Below, in pieces: positions 33,720 through 45,830 of a stretch of 64,000 nt of DNA (its first letter is position 1; every line of letters begins with the position of its first letter). The notes under the pieces are model-generated. The model saw only the letters and a list, made by a program, of their open reading frames with translations, was not told where the DNA came from and ran no database searches. The DNA comes from Epiperipatus broadwayi (lineage: Eukaryota > Onychophora > Udeonychophora > Euonychophora > Peripatidae), in NCBI GenBank assembly GCA_028023455.1, contig JAQFVV010006652.1, forward strand, positions 248,001-312,000, read 5' to 3'. The translations under genes and the position numbers were made by a program.

Positions 33720-36700
33720 TGTATATAACACAAAGGCACATATAAGGTTAACAACTTTAGCTCAGAGATAAACTTATCTTTATTCTATACATTAATGAAC
33801 TAGATAAAGCTTACTTGACACAATCTTCTAATCCATTATTTGTTATAAATGAAAGAATATTGATTTAAATATCTTGCAGAAGGATTTTATCCTGAGCTTA
33901 ATATATAAATAAATACTGTTTATATTTTCATTAGCCATCTTATTTCACTTCAAATTATATTTCAAAAGGAGCTATTGTGATTAAGGTAATGAAAAATGGA
34001 TTTCAAGATTAAATGATTTTCATTAAATATGACCATGATTAGACTTAAAATAAGTTTGTCATAAACTAAAAATATTTGTCTTGATGAATTCATAGTGCTT
34101 TAAAATATAATGATACTTTAAACTACATGTAGTTATAAACATCCTGTAAATAATGGTAAATTCAAAAGCTAGAGATTTCTGGATCTTGATCTCAAATGAG
34201 TATGGCAAAAAAAAAAATATTTTCAGTTGATTCATTGAATGGAACTATTATGCTCAACCTGCATGTGGGTACCTGAATGTCACTTGACCTCCCAGGCAAC
34301 TTTTTTTTCTTCTAATAATATTAAATCTCAAAAGAATGAGGGAAAATCAATCATAAGGTATTTTATATATAAACTTTTAAGTATTAATAAAGTACATCTG
34401 CTTCCCACATGATAAACTTTCATTATGCTATTGCAAAGTAATAAGTTTAATTTATAGAGGTTTTAAATAACAACAACAAAAGTTTAATTCAGAATGAAAT
34501 GTCATGAACTATTACATTTTGCTTTCTTTCTTTTTTTGAAAAAAAAAAATTAGAAAAAAATATCTGAAATTGCTGTGAATCATCACTTTGAAATAAACAT
34601 GTTTCAGTTTTTTTTTAAAAAACACTTATTGTTTATTTCGTTAGCATCTGTCTATGCAAGTTTCTCAAAATTAGAGCTGAATGTTTATATCAAGGGCAGA
34701 CATTTATTCAAATGAAAAGCCATCTATTATTATAAAGCATTAGTGAACAATGGATATTAGATGATAAATATTACCTCTACAAATCCATACAGTGGATATT
34801 AGATGATAATACCACCTCTACAAATCCACACAGTATTAGTTACTGGTTCCATCAGTGAGGATCTAGCAGTTATTTTTTTCTTTTAAGCTATCCAAACTAA
34901 GAAATTGAATTCAGACATCTTAAAAATTTAAATGGAAGACCACTTTACGTGCACGATTGTACAGATCTGAGAGTAATCCAATAACTACATATTTTAGTGA
35001 CTTTTAAGTTTTATATTAACTGCAAACTAGAAATGTAAATATAATAGCACTAATATCCGATTCTTAAACTCGGATGCTAACTTTCTTTCTAAAAGACTAT
35101 ATCTAAATGCAACTCACTATATTCCATTTTCAGTCATATCAACTCAATTAAAGCAGTCAGTCTTTCAACTCTTTAGAAGATCTTTAAAATAATATCTCTA
35201 ATGTATATGGAGTCTAATTCTTCAAAGAAAACTATACTCAAGTTCATCAGATTTTTTTTTTAATTATTATTTATCATTCACTTACATGCTCATTTCAATT
35301 TTTAATTAATTTAATTTCGAAATAATGAATACAAAAAGCTAACCACATATATATATTAATAAACACAGCGGTGGAAATACATATACATGAAATAGAAGTA
35401 GAGACTGAAAATAAACACCCACCTTCTCTATATCAAAAAAGGGAAGTAAGTGCTGGTTGTCTCTTGACAAACCAATTTATAGAAGAAGACAAGATGATAG
35501 GATTCCACGTTTGTCGTCCAACAAATTAGTCCTATAATAACAATTATCCTTTTATTTAAAAACCTAAAAATTTGGTTTTCATTTCCACAAATCAAAGATC
35601 TCTAAATCCATACACCATGAATTATATTGCATGAAGAAGTTAATACATATAAAGTTTGTGCAGCCATTGCATGTAAATTTAATACAAATATTTCCTCCTC
35701 TTTATTAATGCATGAAATAATAAATATATCCAATACCTAAATATTATAACTAAATAATATTTAACAAATAATTAAAATTTATCTTTATCTTCTTAAATAT
35801 CCTGGTCTCCGTCAGAAAATAAATTTGATTCTTAATATTATATGTATAATATCTTCATCCATTTCACCCTCACCTCAACCCCAGAGAAAATGTTTAATAT
35901 ACCCCTAAGTCAGTTGAACATGTGAAATCATTTTTATTGGTAATTAACACAGGCTAAGGCTGAACAATTAACGCAAACATTAATTAATACAAATGCATAC
36001 TTAACAGTCGGAACAAATTTTATTAACAATAAATAAACAATACAAAATATTCTACTTGATTAAATATTAAGATTAGTGAAGCATAAAATTAAATTTAAAA
36101 TATGCTTTTGACGAAAGGTACGATTACTTTCTGACAACTTCTACCCACTTATTAACTGCCTTGATAAAATATATAGATTTTAAATACTTCAGCTATTATT
36201 TAAAGTGATATAAAAATCTCTCCTCACTCAATTCAATTTATTTGAATATTCAAAATAGACAAACCGGAATCAATAAAAACATTCTAATTTTAATAATTGT
36301 GGATCTAACAAGTTAATTAAATGAAAGTTCACTATTATTATTGACAATTAGCATATTAAATTGGATTACGTAGTCAATGTCGTAAATATGTTTTAATCTA
36401 ATATAATTTCCCTCCTGGAAAAAATATCTCTCACTCTGAAATGGTCATAATATTTTGTAGACGGACAGTTTTAACACTATTTAGTGAAATGTCATTTTCG
36501 GTTTGTATTTAAAAACAAATAAATACATTTTTCACTCAAACATGCTGACAAAAGTAGAGCTTTGATTTCTTTACCAGGGTTATTTACTACAAAGTTTTAA
36601 AATCAGACAAATCAATGGCAGATAAAACTAACAGCTACTGTGATCATGAACTGGGACATATTCTATAATAAAATCTTAGTCACTAAATAATAAAAAGACA

Positions 36701-37310
36701 TTAAAAAAATACAATTATTTCTTGTGAAAAATCTTGTGTTTGTCCCAAATTCTAGGACTTCCAAAAATACACAAAGCAGATACCCCCCTTCCCTCCTTCA
36801 TCCAATAGAGTGCAATAGTATCTCCCACTCACATTTTAGTTAGGTATTATATTTAATTTAATAAAACCTACAATTCCATTTATTAAATCATATATAAAAT
36901 ATAAAAAATTCTATACATGTTATTCTCATCAGCTTCGAGGTTGTTTATTTATTTATTTACAAATAGTACAATTGATTAAGCTTTGAATGTCACTTCTCAA
37001 CATTGCAACTTACGGGCAGGGCCACTGCATGTGGTAATGCAGGTTGTGTGATACACAAAGATGCTTCATCACAGGGGCACCAAGACGTCAACATAATTAA
37101 TAAAATTTATATGTAAATAAAAATGTTTACATTTTCAAATCACTTCATTATTAGAATTACATTCTGAATATATATATATATTATTTAAATATGAGTGTAA
37201 TACTTCTTTACTTAACCTTATTGTGACAATTGCTTGAACCTTAAATTTCCAGGCTCGAGGAGAAAATATGCTACATATATACTCTTATCTTTGCAGAGAT
37301 TAAGTGGTAT
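33720..37310. other. Anonymous AT-rich DNA
   Basis: No gene is recognised. It includes a two-unit tandem repeat of about 42 bp at 34751-34833. A short TATATATATA tract lies near 37171. Confidence 0.4.
34751..34833. repeat. Two-unit tandem repeat, 42 bp
   Basis: TGGATATTAGATGATAA, CCTCTACAAATCCA and the bases between recur at 34751 and 34793 with few changes. Confidence 0.75.
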
Positions 37311-37320
37311 TTTTTTCTTA

Positions 37321-38590
37321 ATTAAAACCAGGGCTTTTTTTAAGTAAAAAAAGATGCCAGAATGCACTTCTTATCAAGTTTTTTACTAAAGAAAATTATA
37401 TTCAAATATCATTAAAATTAAACTTAAAGTAGATTTTCCAATGCTATGAAACAAATAAAAAATTAAACAAAATTTACAATATTTTTTAATTTTAGATATG
37501 TCAAATCTAAGGTTAAATAAACAAATGTACAATTGATAACTAAATGTAAAATGAAATTGTAAAACTTTATATAATTAAATAAAAGTTTATAGTGACTTCC
37601 AAAGTTTTATCCAATTCTCATCTAACCAATCATCTTAATTCATTTTCTTAGTGGTAAGGTCTATGGCTGAATGATGTCCTCTGAGTAACCAGAGATCAAC
37701 TTATTCTGAAGAATCGAAAAGTGTCAAATGTGGTCCCATAAGTTTGATGAACAAAAGTGCCAAAACTTTTGATCTTCAATGAAGATCTTATTGGGGTGAT
37801 AATTAGATTCATTTGTGAAAACTCATATTCACTTGAAGAAATGGGAATAAAATTCAAAGCATATATCAAATGCAATAGTTTTTCAGGATATGTCTTTTCA
37901 GGAATGTATTGGCAAAATCCATGAATCATTCATTTGTCTTTCATTTAGTTGTATAATTAAAACCAGGGCTTTTTTTAAATAAAAAAAGATGCCAGAATGC
38001 ACTTCTTATCAAGTTTTTTACTAAAGAAAATTATATTCAAATATCATTAAAATTAATCTTAAAGTAGATTTTCCAATGCTATGAAACAAATAAAAAATTA
38101 AACAAAATTTGCAATATTTTTTTAATTTTAGATATGTCAAATCTAAGGTTAAATAAACAAATGTACAATTGATAACTAAATGTAAAATGAAATTGTAAAA
38201 CTTTATATAATTAAATAAAAGTTTATAGTGACTAACAAAGTTTTATCCAATTCTCATCTGACCAATCATCTTAATTCATTTTCTTAGTGGTAAGGTCTAT
38301 GGCTGAATGATGTCCTCTGAGTAACCAGAGATCAACTTATTTTGAAGAATCGAAAAGTGTCAAATGTGGTCCCATAAGTTTGATGAACAAAAGTGCCAAA
38401 ACTTTTGATCGTCAATGAAGATCTTATTGGGGTAATAATTAGATTCATTTGTAAAAACTCATATTCACTTGAAGAAATGGGAATAGAATTCAAAGCATAT
38501 ATCAAATGCAATAGTTTTTCAGGATATGTCTTTTCAGGAATGTATTGGTGAAATCCATGAATCATTCATTTCTCTTTCATTTAGTTGTAG
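37321..38590. repeat. Tandem duplication of the hAT 3' end
   Basis: Copies 37321-37953 and 37956-38590 are in direct order with an offset of 635-636 bp and roughly 2% mismatches by eye. Both begin with the target octamer ATTAAAAC and the CAGGGC terminus; they separate after TTTAGTTGTA, where copy 2 continues into the rest of the transposon. Each contains a 77-codon frame of the transposase C terminus. Confidence 0.92.
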
Positions 38591-40352
38591 TCTGATTGAC
38601 ATGTTTCTAATTTTCAACTCTCCAAAATATCAATATCTTCAAGCTAATATTTTTGGTGAAGTACATGAGCCCAAAGTGCAAACTCAACATTTTTGCTATC
38701 TAGCATCCTTTTTTTTATTGACTCTTCCAATGTGGTATAAAATGTTTTCGGGTCAATAGGATGATCATTTTTTGAAACGTATGCATGAAGTGAAACTCCA
38801 CATAAATGCAGATCATGTACTGCAGCTACAGCACATTTATAAAAGGGTCCAAAATTCTGTTTTGTTTCTTCAAAAATATTAACTAATGTAAAGGTTCACA
38901 TTACAATCTTGTAGATCCAAACTTACTTAGTTCTGACAATTCTTGGAGAACATTGCACACCAATGCTAGATCCAATAAAAAGGTTGTAGATGTTATTTTT
39001 TTCTTTACACCATTTCATTTATCATTTTTATCTCTTGTAGGACTGTTCATTGATTTTTCAAAATGATGCACAAGAGATTCAAAATTATTCCACATAGCTA
39101 AAACTGAATGAAAACTAGATAGATATACCACCCATCTAGTACTTAAAACTCTTCCAATTTTTAGCACATCAATGCCTAGTGATTATGTAACTCTATTATT
39201 TTTCAGTGGTGCATGATATAAAACATAAAGTTTATCAATAAATGATTTGAATCTATTTATACCTGAAATTTTCTTTACAACACTTACTGAAAATTCTAAT
39301 CTATGGTTATCACAATCCCAAACTATAAGGGAAGAAAATTTTTGTATCAGCAATTCCTAACATCACAGTAGCACCATCTTATGCTACTGAAATTAAATAT
39401 TTTTTTAAATAATCTGATATTCTATAAAATTCAAGACATTGGGGTAAGGATTCAAATATTCCTTTTGCCATTACATTTTTAAGTTTGATCAAGTCTAAAA
39501 ATAAATTAATCAATGAATTCATTTCAACACTTTCGATACAAGAACAAATACAATAAGGGGAGTTTTATGCTTATGGTAGTTAATTCATTAATTATCAATG
39601 ACATTGTATTTTTTGATTGAACAATTTCTTTAAATACATTTTTTCTCACTTCATCATTTATATAATTCATGATATTAATCTATGTGTTTGATGAATGAAG
39701 AATATGACCCATTTCAATTCCATCCAGTTCTTGCAGATCAATATCACTTTTAAAAGTAGAAAATGATTGATTTTCATTTGCTACATTATAGGCAGTTTCA
39801 CAATTTTTTGTTATTATTTTGAGATAATGATTTTTAAAAAATCTTTTCGATCTCCTTTTTTTCAGCTTCAAAAATAATTTTTAATGCTGCTTTGTGTGCA
39901 ACAGATTTTTTGTGATAAAATTTTTTTTTTCGAAATAAGCTCAATTGTAATTTCCTATCTTTCCCAGAATAAGTGATTTCATTGTTGGCCTATTCTTTAG
40001 AAATTTTCATTCCTATCGTAGCTTCAATTCCAAGAATTCTAACATTTCTGCAAGGTGTGCAGCCAAGTTTCATTTTGTGTATGTTCAACCATTCATTTTT
40101 TGAGCAAAAATCATTTTTTTGATTCAATGACCAGAAATCTGGCCAATCATTTTGAGTTCGGTATTGCACCTCAATGTCTGTTTGAGGTGACTTAGGAATG
40201 TCAACTTGCACCAATATTTCCATATTTTCTGTCATCATTTTGGACTTTTTATTAATGGGACCAATGAGCAAGAAGTAACGGAAATGTTTTTCATTTTTAA
40301 ACTTGGGGTAAACTTTTACACTAAAAAATAAATAAAATAAAAATGTCATCAA
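38332..40352 (-). pseudogene. KIAA1586-like hAT transposase, broken
   Basis: The N-terminal block (39990-40352) has WPDFWSLNQKNDFCSKNEWL and LGCTPCRNVRILG, like the zinc-binding start of KIAA1586/ZNF862 relatives. Then come NENQSFSTFKSDIDLQELDGIEMGHILHSS (39680-39871), VWDCDNHRLEFSVSK, RVLSTRWVVYLSSFHSV (about 39080-39330) and FGPFYKCAVAAVHDLH. The C terminus (38332-38565) gives IPISSSEYEFLQMNLIITPIRSSL, the hAT dimerisation region. Many stops and frameshifts lie between blocks. Orientation is minus, so the gene's 3' end faces the duplicated terminus. Confidence 0.82.
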
Positions 40353-40600
40353 ATTTTTATAAAAATAAAGAAATTAAATATTCCACACATTGTCAATCAC
40401 TACACAGGTGCATTCAATAACAAACATCAGACATTACTTGGTGCACATGCATTGCTGTAATCAGTCATTGACCACGAATGACCAATAGGGACATAGACGA
40501 ATCCACTTCTCACTACATGAGAGTGCCAATTTTGAATTCATCCATATTTCATCTGATTCATAAAACATATTTTTTTTTTTGAATTATATAAATATGAATT

Positions 40601-40891
40601 ATATAGGGTATATGAGCACAGACTTTCACACAACCCATCACTCTCCATACTATCTCATAATACTGATACACTTGAACACATATATGTTGAAAAGATAAAT
40701 AATCACCAATATATGTATTTCATGCGAAACCAGCAATCATCAGTTGGTCCAGATTACCATCTCCACACATATACGCTATAAGTGCTCAGATATATATCAA
40801 GATAGCCAAACCTCATACTTTAATGGATAGGCTTCAATCTACTCCACTCTTCAACCACCCATCCAATTGAAAATCTGATGATGGAATGCTC
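40601..40891 (-). repeat. F1 repeat inserted in the hAT element
   Basis: A complete-looking single F1 copy of about 290 bp. ATGAATT occurs immediately on both sides (40594-40600, 40892-40898) and may be the target duplication. Its B-box arm has decayed (GTGCTCATATACCC). Confidence 0.75.
40694..40761 (-). ncRNA. Hammerhead ribozyme motif, F1 copy 7
   Basis: The minus strand has intact CUGAUGA, GAAA, inner stem I ACCAA/UUGGU and outer GUAAUC/GAUUAU. Stem II is weak (UUGCU against CGCAU), and stem III is UA/UA. It keeps the standard core but has lost stem II pairs. Confidence 0.58.
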
Positions 40892-41029
40892 ATGAATTGT
40901 AATTATGTACATGTGATACTGTTTCATCTAATTATGTTTGAAACAGTAAAAATACTCCAAAAAGGTGCTGGAATGCTGTTCTACCATGTTGTACATGAAA
41001 AAAAAAAAGCCCTGATTAATACTAAATAA

Positions 41030-41600
41030 AATTTACTCAATTTTTTTTTTTAAATTTCAATGTGAGTTCCAAACTGACTCCAGCATTTATTCACCTTAAA
41101 TTTATTATTTTCACATATTTGTATTTTTATATTGATTAGATCTTTCATTATGAGTTTAATCCCTTGAACATTCCAAAACATAATACTGACCCTTCTACAG
41201 TACTTTTAGAAACTCCTGACCTTATTTTACAGGCTAAAAAAAATCAGAAAGATTTAGTTTGTAGTATTTTTCTGATGGTTTCTAGAAATGAGATAGATAA
41301 CCCATAATCCTACTGCTTTAAACTTTTAATATTTGATTTGAAGAAGTTTATCAAAAGCCCAGTCACATCTGGAGGTAGTGCTGAAATTACTATTAAATAA
41401 ATAATATGGCAATTCATTTTAAAGATAAAGAAATTAAGCTTACAGCAATACATGTAAATCTCATCATACTTTAAAATTATTTGCATAAAATTACTTATTC
41501 CATGTGGCTTCTTTTCTTTAGTTATACTATTATAATATTAATATCATTTATGTTCTTTTTTTCTCTCATAAGAACTTTATCACTTAGATAAAATGATTAC
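41030..41600. other. Anonymous AT-rich DNA
   Basis: No coding motif or repeat family recognised. Confidence 0.4.
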
Positions 41601-41618
41601 ATTAGTACAACACTGAAT

Positions 41619-41922
41619 GCTTTTTATAACCCGCTATTGATGGATTCGATTGCCCCAGTAATCTTCTTCAGAACTATAACAAACACAATATAAATACATG
41701 AATACAAATATACATGAAATTTTACATTTTATATAAAATAAAATTAAAATTATATGTTCATGTAGATATGTATTCACGTATTTGTATAGTGTTTGTTTAT
41801 TTTATATAAAATGTAAAATTTCATATACATTTGTATTCATGTATTTGTATTGTGTTTGTTACAGTTCTGAAGAAGATTGCTGGGGCAATCGAAACCATCA
41901 ATAGTGGGTTGTAAAAAGCATT
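41619..41922. repeat. Fold-back element with CTGAAGA motif (family F2)
   Basis: The outer ends TGCTTTTTATAACCCGCTAT and the matching ATAGTGGGTTGTAAAAAGCA pair, and the arms continue through TTTTATATAAAATGTAAAATTTCAT-like sequence to an AT-rich centre. Each arm has the sequence CTGAAGAAGATT, a GATTGC/GCAATC stem and CGAA, reading outward. Confidence 0.8.
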
Positions 41923-42119
41923 GTAAAAAATAATAAAGAATATAAATGATATTAATATTATATAGATCTGACAATGCAATAATAAAGATAAAGTTATAAT
42001 TCTTCATAAAAAAATAATTATACTATTCTCTATATCTAAACGTCATTCCCTTGTGACCTGATCATTAGCAACCATTATTGCTTTGCCAACAACATTCCTA
42101 ATTATCAAAAAAACAAAAA

Positions 42120-42350
42120 CATTAAAATAATTTTAAAGATGTTTTTAATAAGTAATTGGAAAATGTCTCCAGTCTTCTTTATAGGAATGTATTAAGATTT
42201 AAAACAAGCTTCAATAATCAAGTTATCTTCTTTTTTAAAAAAAATACTTTTAAAATAAATAATATAAAACTGTATTATAATCAAACCCTCGCCCCCCTTT
42301 ATCCAGAAGCATTTGTTATAATGAGGGAAAACTAGATGAGACATTCTTCT
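42120..42350. other. AT-rich spacer
   Basis: Nothing recognised apart from a C-rich patch near 42288-42298. Confidence 0.35.
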
Positions 42351-42361
42351 AATGTGGTACC

Positions 42362-42468
42362 CAAGCATTGGTCATCGAAAGGTCAGCGACAGCTGCTTTA
42401 CAAGTAATTGTCCCGGGATAGAGGGCTCGCTTTCCGGCTGATGCTATGACACATGAGAGAAAAAAAAA
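42362..42468 (+). repeat. tRNA-derived SINE family A, copy 4
   Basis: Plus orientation: AAGCATTGGTCATCGAAAGG, GTCAGCGACAGCTGC, TTTACAAG (anticodon loop), CGCTTTCCGGC (decayed B box), ATGCTATGACACATG and an A tail. No clear target duplication. Confidence 0.82.
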
Positions 42469-42939
42469 GTATTGTACTAGATTGATTTAAAATAAAACAT
42501 TATGACATTTCTGGAAAAATAATAATGGGAAATCTTGCGTTAACATTCATTGTATTATAATTATTGCAATTAAAAATGTATTTAATCATGGAGGAAATCA
42601 TTTCTATTGTATTGTAATTTGTTTTTTTATTTCGTTATTTTGAACTATGAATAAGAATTAAATGAACAATTACAATACAATAAGTATTAATTAATTGTGA
42701 TGAAGGTTTGGACCATGTGATTTTTTAAAAAATATAATATATAATAAATAAAAGAGATAGAAAAAAAAAATATTTTCAGCTGAGAAAGGTTTAAAAGAAA
42801 ATCTTCGTATGTCAAAATATAAAGATCAATTAATTATTCTCAGATGTTCAAATGTCACTTAATTTCCAAAATGACAATTAACCTCCCAAACAACTGACTA
42901 TGTAATATAATATACATTATAATAATATAAATTACTATT

Positions 42940-43073
42940 ATAAGTTTATAATTATAAATTTATTAAACGCACATTGATTACGTAAGTAATATTTACTGAG
43001 GCTATAACCTCGACAATATGCGTATAACATGCGATAGTAGGGACTTCTACAGGTGTTTTAACCACAAGCTTGT
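42940..43073 (-). repeat. SINE-like repeat family C, copy 3
   Basis: The uninverted reference copy. On the minus strand: CACAAGCTTGTGGTTAAAAC, CACCTGTAGAAGTCCC, TACTATCGCATG, GAGGTTATAGCCTC, then AT-rich sequence with GTGCGTTTAATAAATTTATA. It lets the inverted part of the copy at 4.9 kb be read. Confidence 0.6.
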
Positions 43074-43089
43074 GCTCTGGAAGAAAAGA

Positions 43090-44040
43090 GGGGAACCCTT
43101 CTTTACTTCAACCTACTTTCTATTTAAATAGGTGAAGCTGAAGCGGTTAGATCTGCGAGCGTGAGGTCAATATATACATCTAAATATAAACTAAACACTC
43201 TCAGAGGCAACATATATATATATATTATCTGTTAATATGAGCAAATATATTCAGAGAAGTATTACATACTAATAAGTTTGTTCAATGCGAAATATTATTG
43301 ACGCAAAACAATAAGAATTCTATTATTATACAGTCAACAAATGCAAAAAAAAAAAAAAAAATGAAAATATCATTATTCATTAAAAAAAAGCTTAAATACA
43401 TATTTTAGTATTTGAGTTGATGCAGTAAATAATTAATTTTAACTTGTTTCCAGATTTCCCACCCACCCCTATCCTTTTGGCTAATATATTTATTAGTTTA
43501 TTAAAAACACAACGTATACTATACTTAATATATTCAAATTAGAATTTGAAATATGTCATTTCTGAAAGACTGCAAACCATTATTTTACTTGACAGAATTT
43601 ATTATTAAATAAAATAAATGTATTTGGTTTATTTATTTGAAAAGTTTATTTAATGATAAATTGATAAATTGTCAACAGTAAATATACATATATTATATAA
43701 TAAGTTTATACAAAAAATAAATCTTTAATAATAATTCTTCTGTGCAGTTATGCTACAATGTATAGTGTTCTGATTTAGTTTCAAAATACACATTTATTTA
43801 CCCTCCATATGAATTATACAAAGTTACATATCAAATATAGTATTTCTACTAAGATTACATCACACACATATATATATATAGAATTCTTATCAATCAAAAT
43901 ACACTGTAATTAACAATGAATCCAACATAATGATGAATAGTATATAATAAATCAAATAACATGTTAATTTACTTTAAAAAGAACCTTAGGAGAATAAATG
44001 ATATCAGATTATCATAAGCCTCCTTTCAAGGCCATCCATT
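43090..44040. other. AT-rich DNA without a gene
   Basis: GC-richer patch at about 43070-43170 directly upstream (on the minus strand) of SINE C copy 3; it may be part of a longer element. The rest is featureless. Confidence 0.35.
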
Positions 44041-44051
44041 AGAATCAACAT

Positions 44052-44113
44052 CTTTTTTTTTTTTCATGTGTCAAAGCATCAGCCGGGAAGCGAACTAGCA
44101 AACCTGGGATATC
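44052..44113 (-). repeat. tRNA-derived SINE family A, copy 5, 5'-truncated
   Basis: T run (A tail on the minus strand), CATGTGTCAAAGCATCAGCC and GGGAAGCGAACT (inverted B box) are present; the anticodon and A-box part is missing. Confidence 0.75.
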
Positions 44114-44471
44114 TTTGATTGCACGAAAATCAATTTAGGAATATAGATAACTTCTCATAGCAAATCTTATTAAACCAAAGGTCTTAAAACATTACATATA
44201 ACAAATTTGAGTCCTTCTTTTAGTATTCTGATGTCCTTCAGTTTCCTCGATTTACATACATTACTTTAATGAAATTTCCCCATCTTAGAAGCATTATCTC
44301 CAGTCAGCTTAACTAAATGTTTTTTTTCTGCTTAGACTCCAAATCATCTGATTACTTCAGCTCATTCTCTATCACCCAATGTCCACTCTTAAAAAGTCCA
44401 TCTTCTTCTTTAGCTAATTCTTGATGCCAGTGATCCACTGAATATTCCCATGGTTAATTTCTTGTACAATG

Positions 44472-44860
44472 TTATACGTCAATATTCTCCAGACTTATAC
44501 ATTGTCTTAGATTGATTTGAGACCAAGTTTGATTGATTAACCATTTTTGGCAAAAAATTTTATCAGTATTTTTAATTTGTTGTAATAAATACACTATTGT
44601 TTTAACTGGATCATAATCTTTCTCACTCTCAAAAAGCAGTTTATTTCTCAGTGTCCAAATACAGAAATTGATAAATGTTGCTAGTCTTATAATTCCAAAG
44701 TGACTTTTCTTAAATGCTTTTATCAAGTGTTCACACATTGCTTCACCATAGTTAGTAAAGAATTTGATGGCATTACATAGGCTAGTCCAAATTTGGCACT
44801 CCTCTAGTACATGTACCATTGTCTCATCATCCTTTATGTAATAACAAAGTCTATTTTTTT
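44472..44860 (-). pseudogene. LINE C-terminal (post-RT) fragment
   Basis: The 115-codon frame begins MVHVLEECQIWTSLCNAIKFF and continues IIRLATFINFCIWTLRNKLLFESEKDYDPVKTIVYLLQQI. A His-Cys pair after a Cys-rich start, then a W-rich helical stretch, resembles the zinc-binding tail following LINE reverse transcriptases (CxxxEExxHxxxxCPxxxxxW). Upstream the frame is lost. The clade is not assignable. Confidence 0.5.
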
Positions 44861-45179
44861 ACATTGTATTGCTTATCATATTTAATACTTAACTGATGGG
44901 TTTCTACATTATTCCACATATTAAGCAGCTTGATGATTTCCTTCAATGTAAATACTAAGATATTACATTTTACATATATTATGTTTAATAGCCCACATCA
45001 TTTAATAAGATATTATAATGGTTTCCTGAAACAAAATAGTTACATAATATCTCCAGTGCTTCCCACATTCACCCAGGTGGCACTCTGATCAATCTGCATG
45101 TAGATGGGTATGAAAGATAATGTGATATGCAAAAGATTTAGATAAATAATTTATGTCAGTATACTTATACAAAAGGTAG

Positions 45180-45830
45180 GATGATTGTGTTAGGAGAATT
45201 GTTGAGTATTGTAGTGTTAAGGAATGGGATAGAAGAATAGATGCACTAATAAAAAATAGGGAGTTGGAGAGATGGAGAGCTAGTATGTAAAGTAAAAAAA
45301 GAATTTAAATATTTATAGAAGTAAACAGAATATTAGGTGTGAGTTAGTTTATGATAATAGCAAAAAAAGTAGTTTACTGTTTAAGGCTCAATTGAATGGG
45401 ATGTTTAGCAACAAGGAAATATACACATAAATGGAAAAATATGGGTGATTTAGTCTGCAAGTTATGTAAGGAAGGCAAAGAAAATATAGGCATCTGTTAA
45501 TTGAATGTAAATATCTGAAAGCAGAAAGGGTACAAATAATGAAGTTGTGGAAGAATAAATATGAACAAAGTGATTATACAGAAAGGTGGCTTATTGGTTT
45601 TTATGCTGGGTTTGGGAAAAGATACGGGATTTTAGATATAAAGGCCATGGGATTGACAGAGATTATGTTTTAAAAATGGGATGGAGCAGAATAGAGAAGA
45701 ATATAGGAAAACTTGGGGTGGGGTATGGAAAGGGAAGTCAAAGTGGCTAAAAACAGGTTTCTCTGGGCACAGTTGCGGATTCCTGACTCTGCATAAGGAG
45801 AAGTCACCGTGCATCACATCATCACATTGA
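45180..45830 (+). pseudogene. LINE 3' end (zinc-binding tail and 3' UTR)
   Basis: Plus-strand frames read LFKAQLNGMFSNKEIYT, then MGDLVCKLCKEGKENIG and LLNVNI, like the CxxCxxxxEExxHLLxEC zinc knuckle at LINE C termini. A KLWKNKYEQSDYTERWLIGFYAG-like stretch follows. The sequence to about 45830, ending AAGTCACCGTGCATCACATCATCACATT in two halves, could be the 3' UTR. It differs from the RTE family above. Confidence 0.45.

Larger units (their letters stand above)
37329..41014 (-). mobile_element. hAT DNA transposon (KIAA1586/ZNF862-like), degenerate
   Basis: Terminal inverted repeats begin CAGGGCTTTTTTT at 37329 and end with the complement AAAAAAAGCCCTG at 41014. The flanking octamers ATTAAAAC (37321-37328) and ATTAATAC (41015-41022) match at seven of eight positions, as expected for a hAT target duplication. 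The left 625-635 bp is tandemly duplicated, and an F1 repeat is inserted at about 40600-40891. Confidence 0.87.

Noticed and set aside
34751-34833. A CRISPR-like repeat
   Set aside because: Only two contiguous units without spacers; a simple tandem duplication.
41867-41922. A functional hammerhead in the F2 fold-back
   Set aside because: Core motif and stem II fit, but stem III cannot form well and stem I is separated from the core by three bases; kept only as hammerhead-like.
45632-45817. A 61-codon minus-strand gene
   Set aside because: It is antisense to a probable LINE 3' UTR and has no motif.
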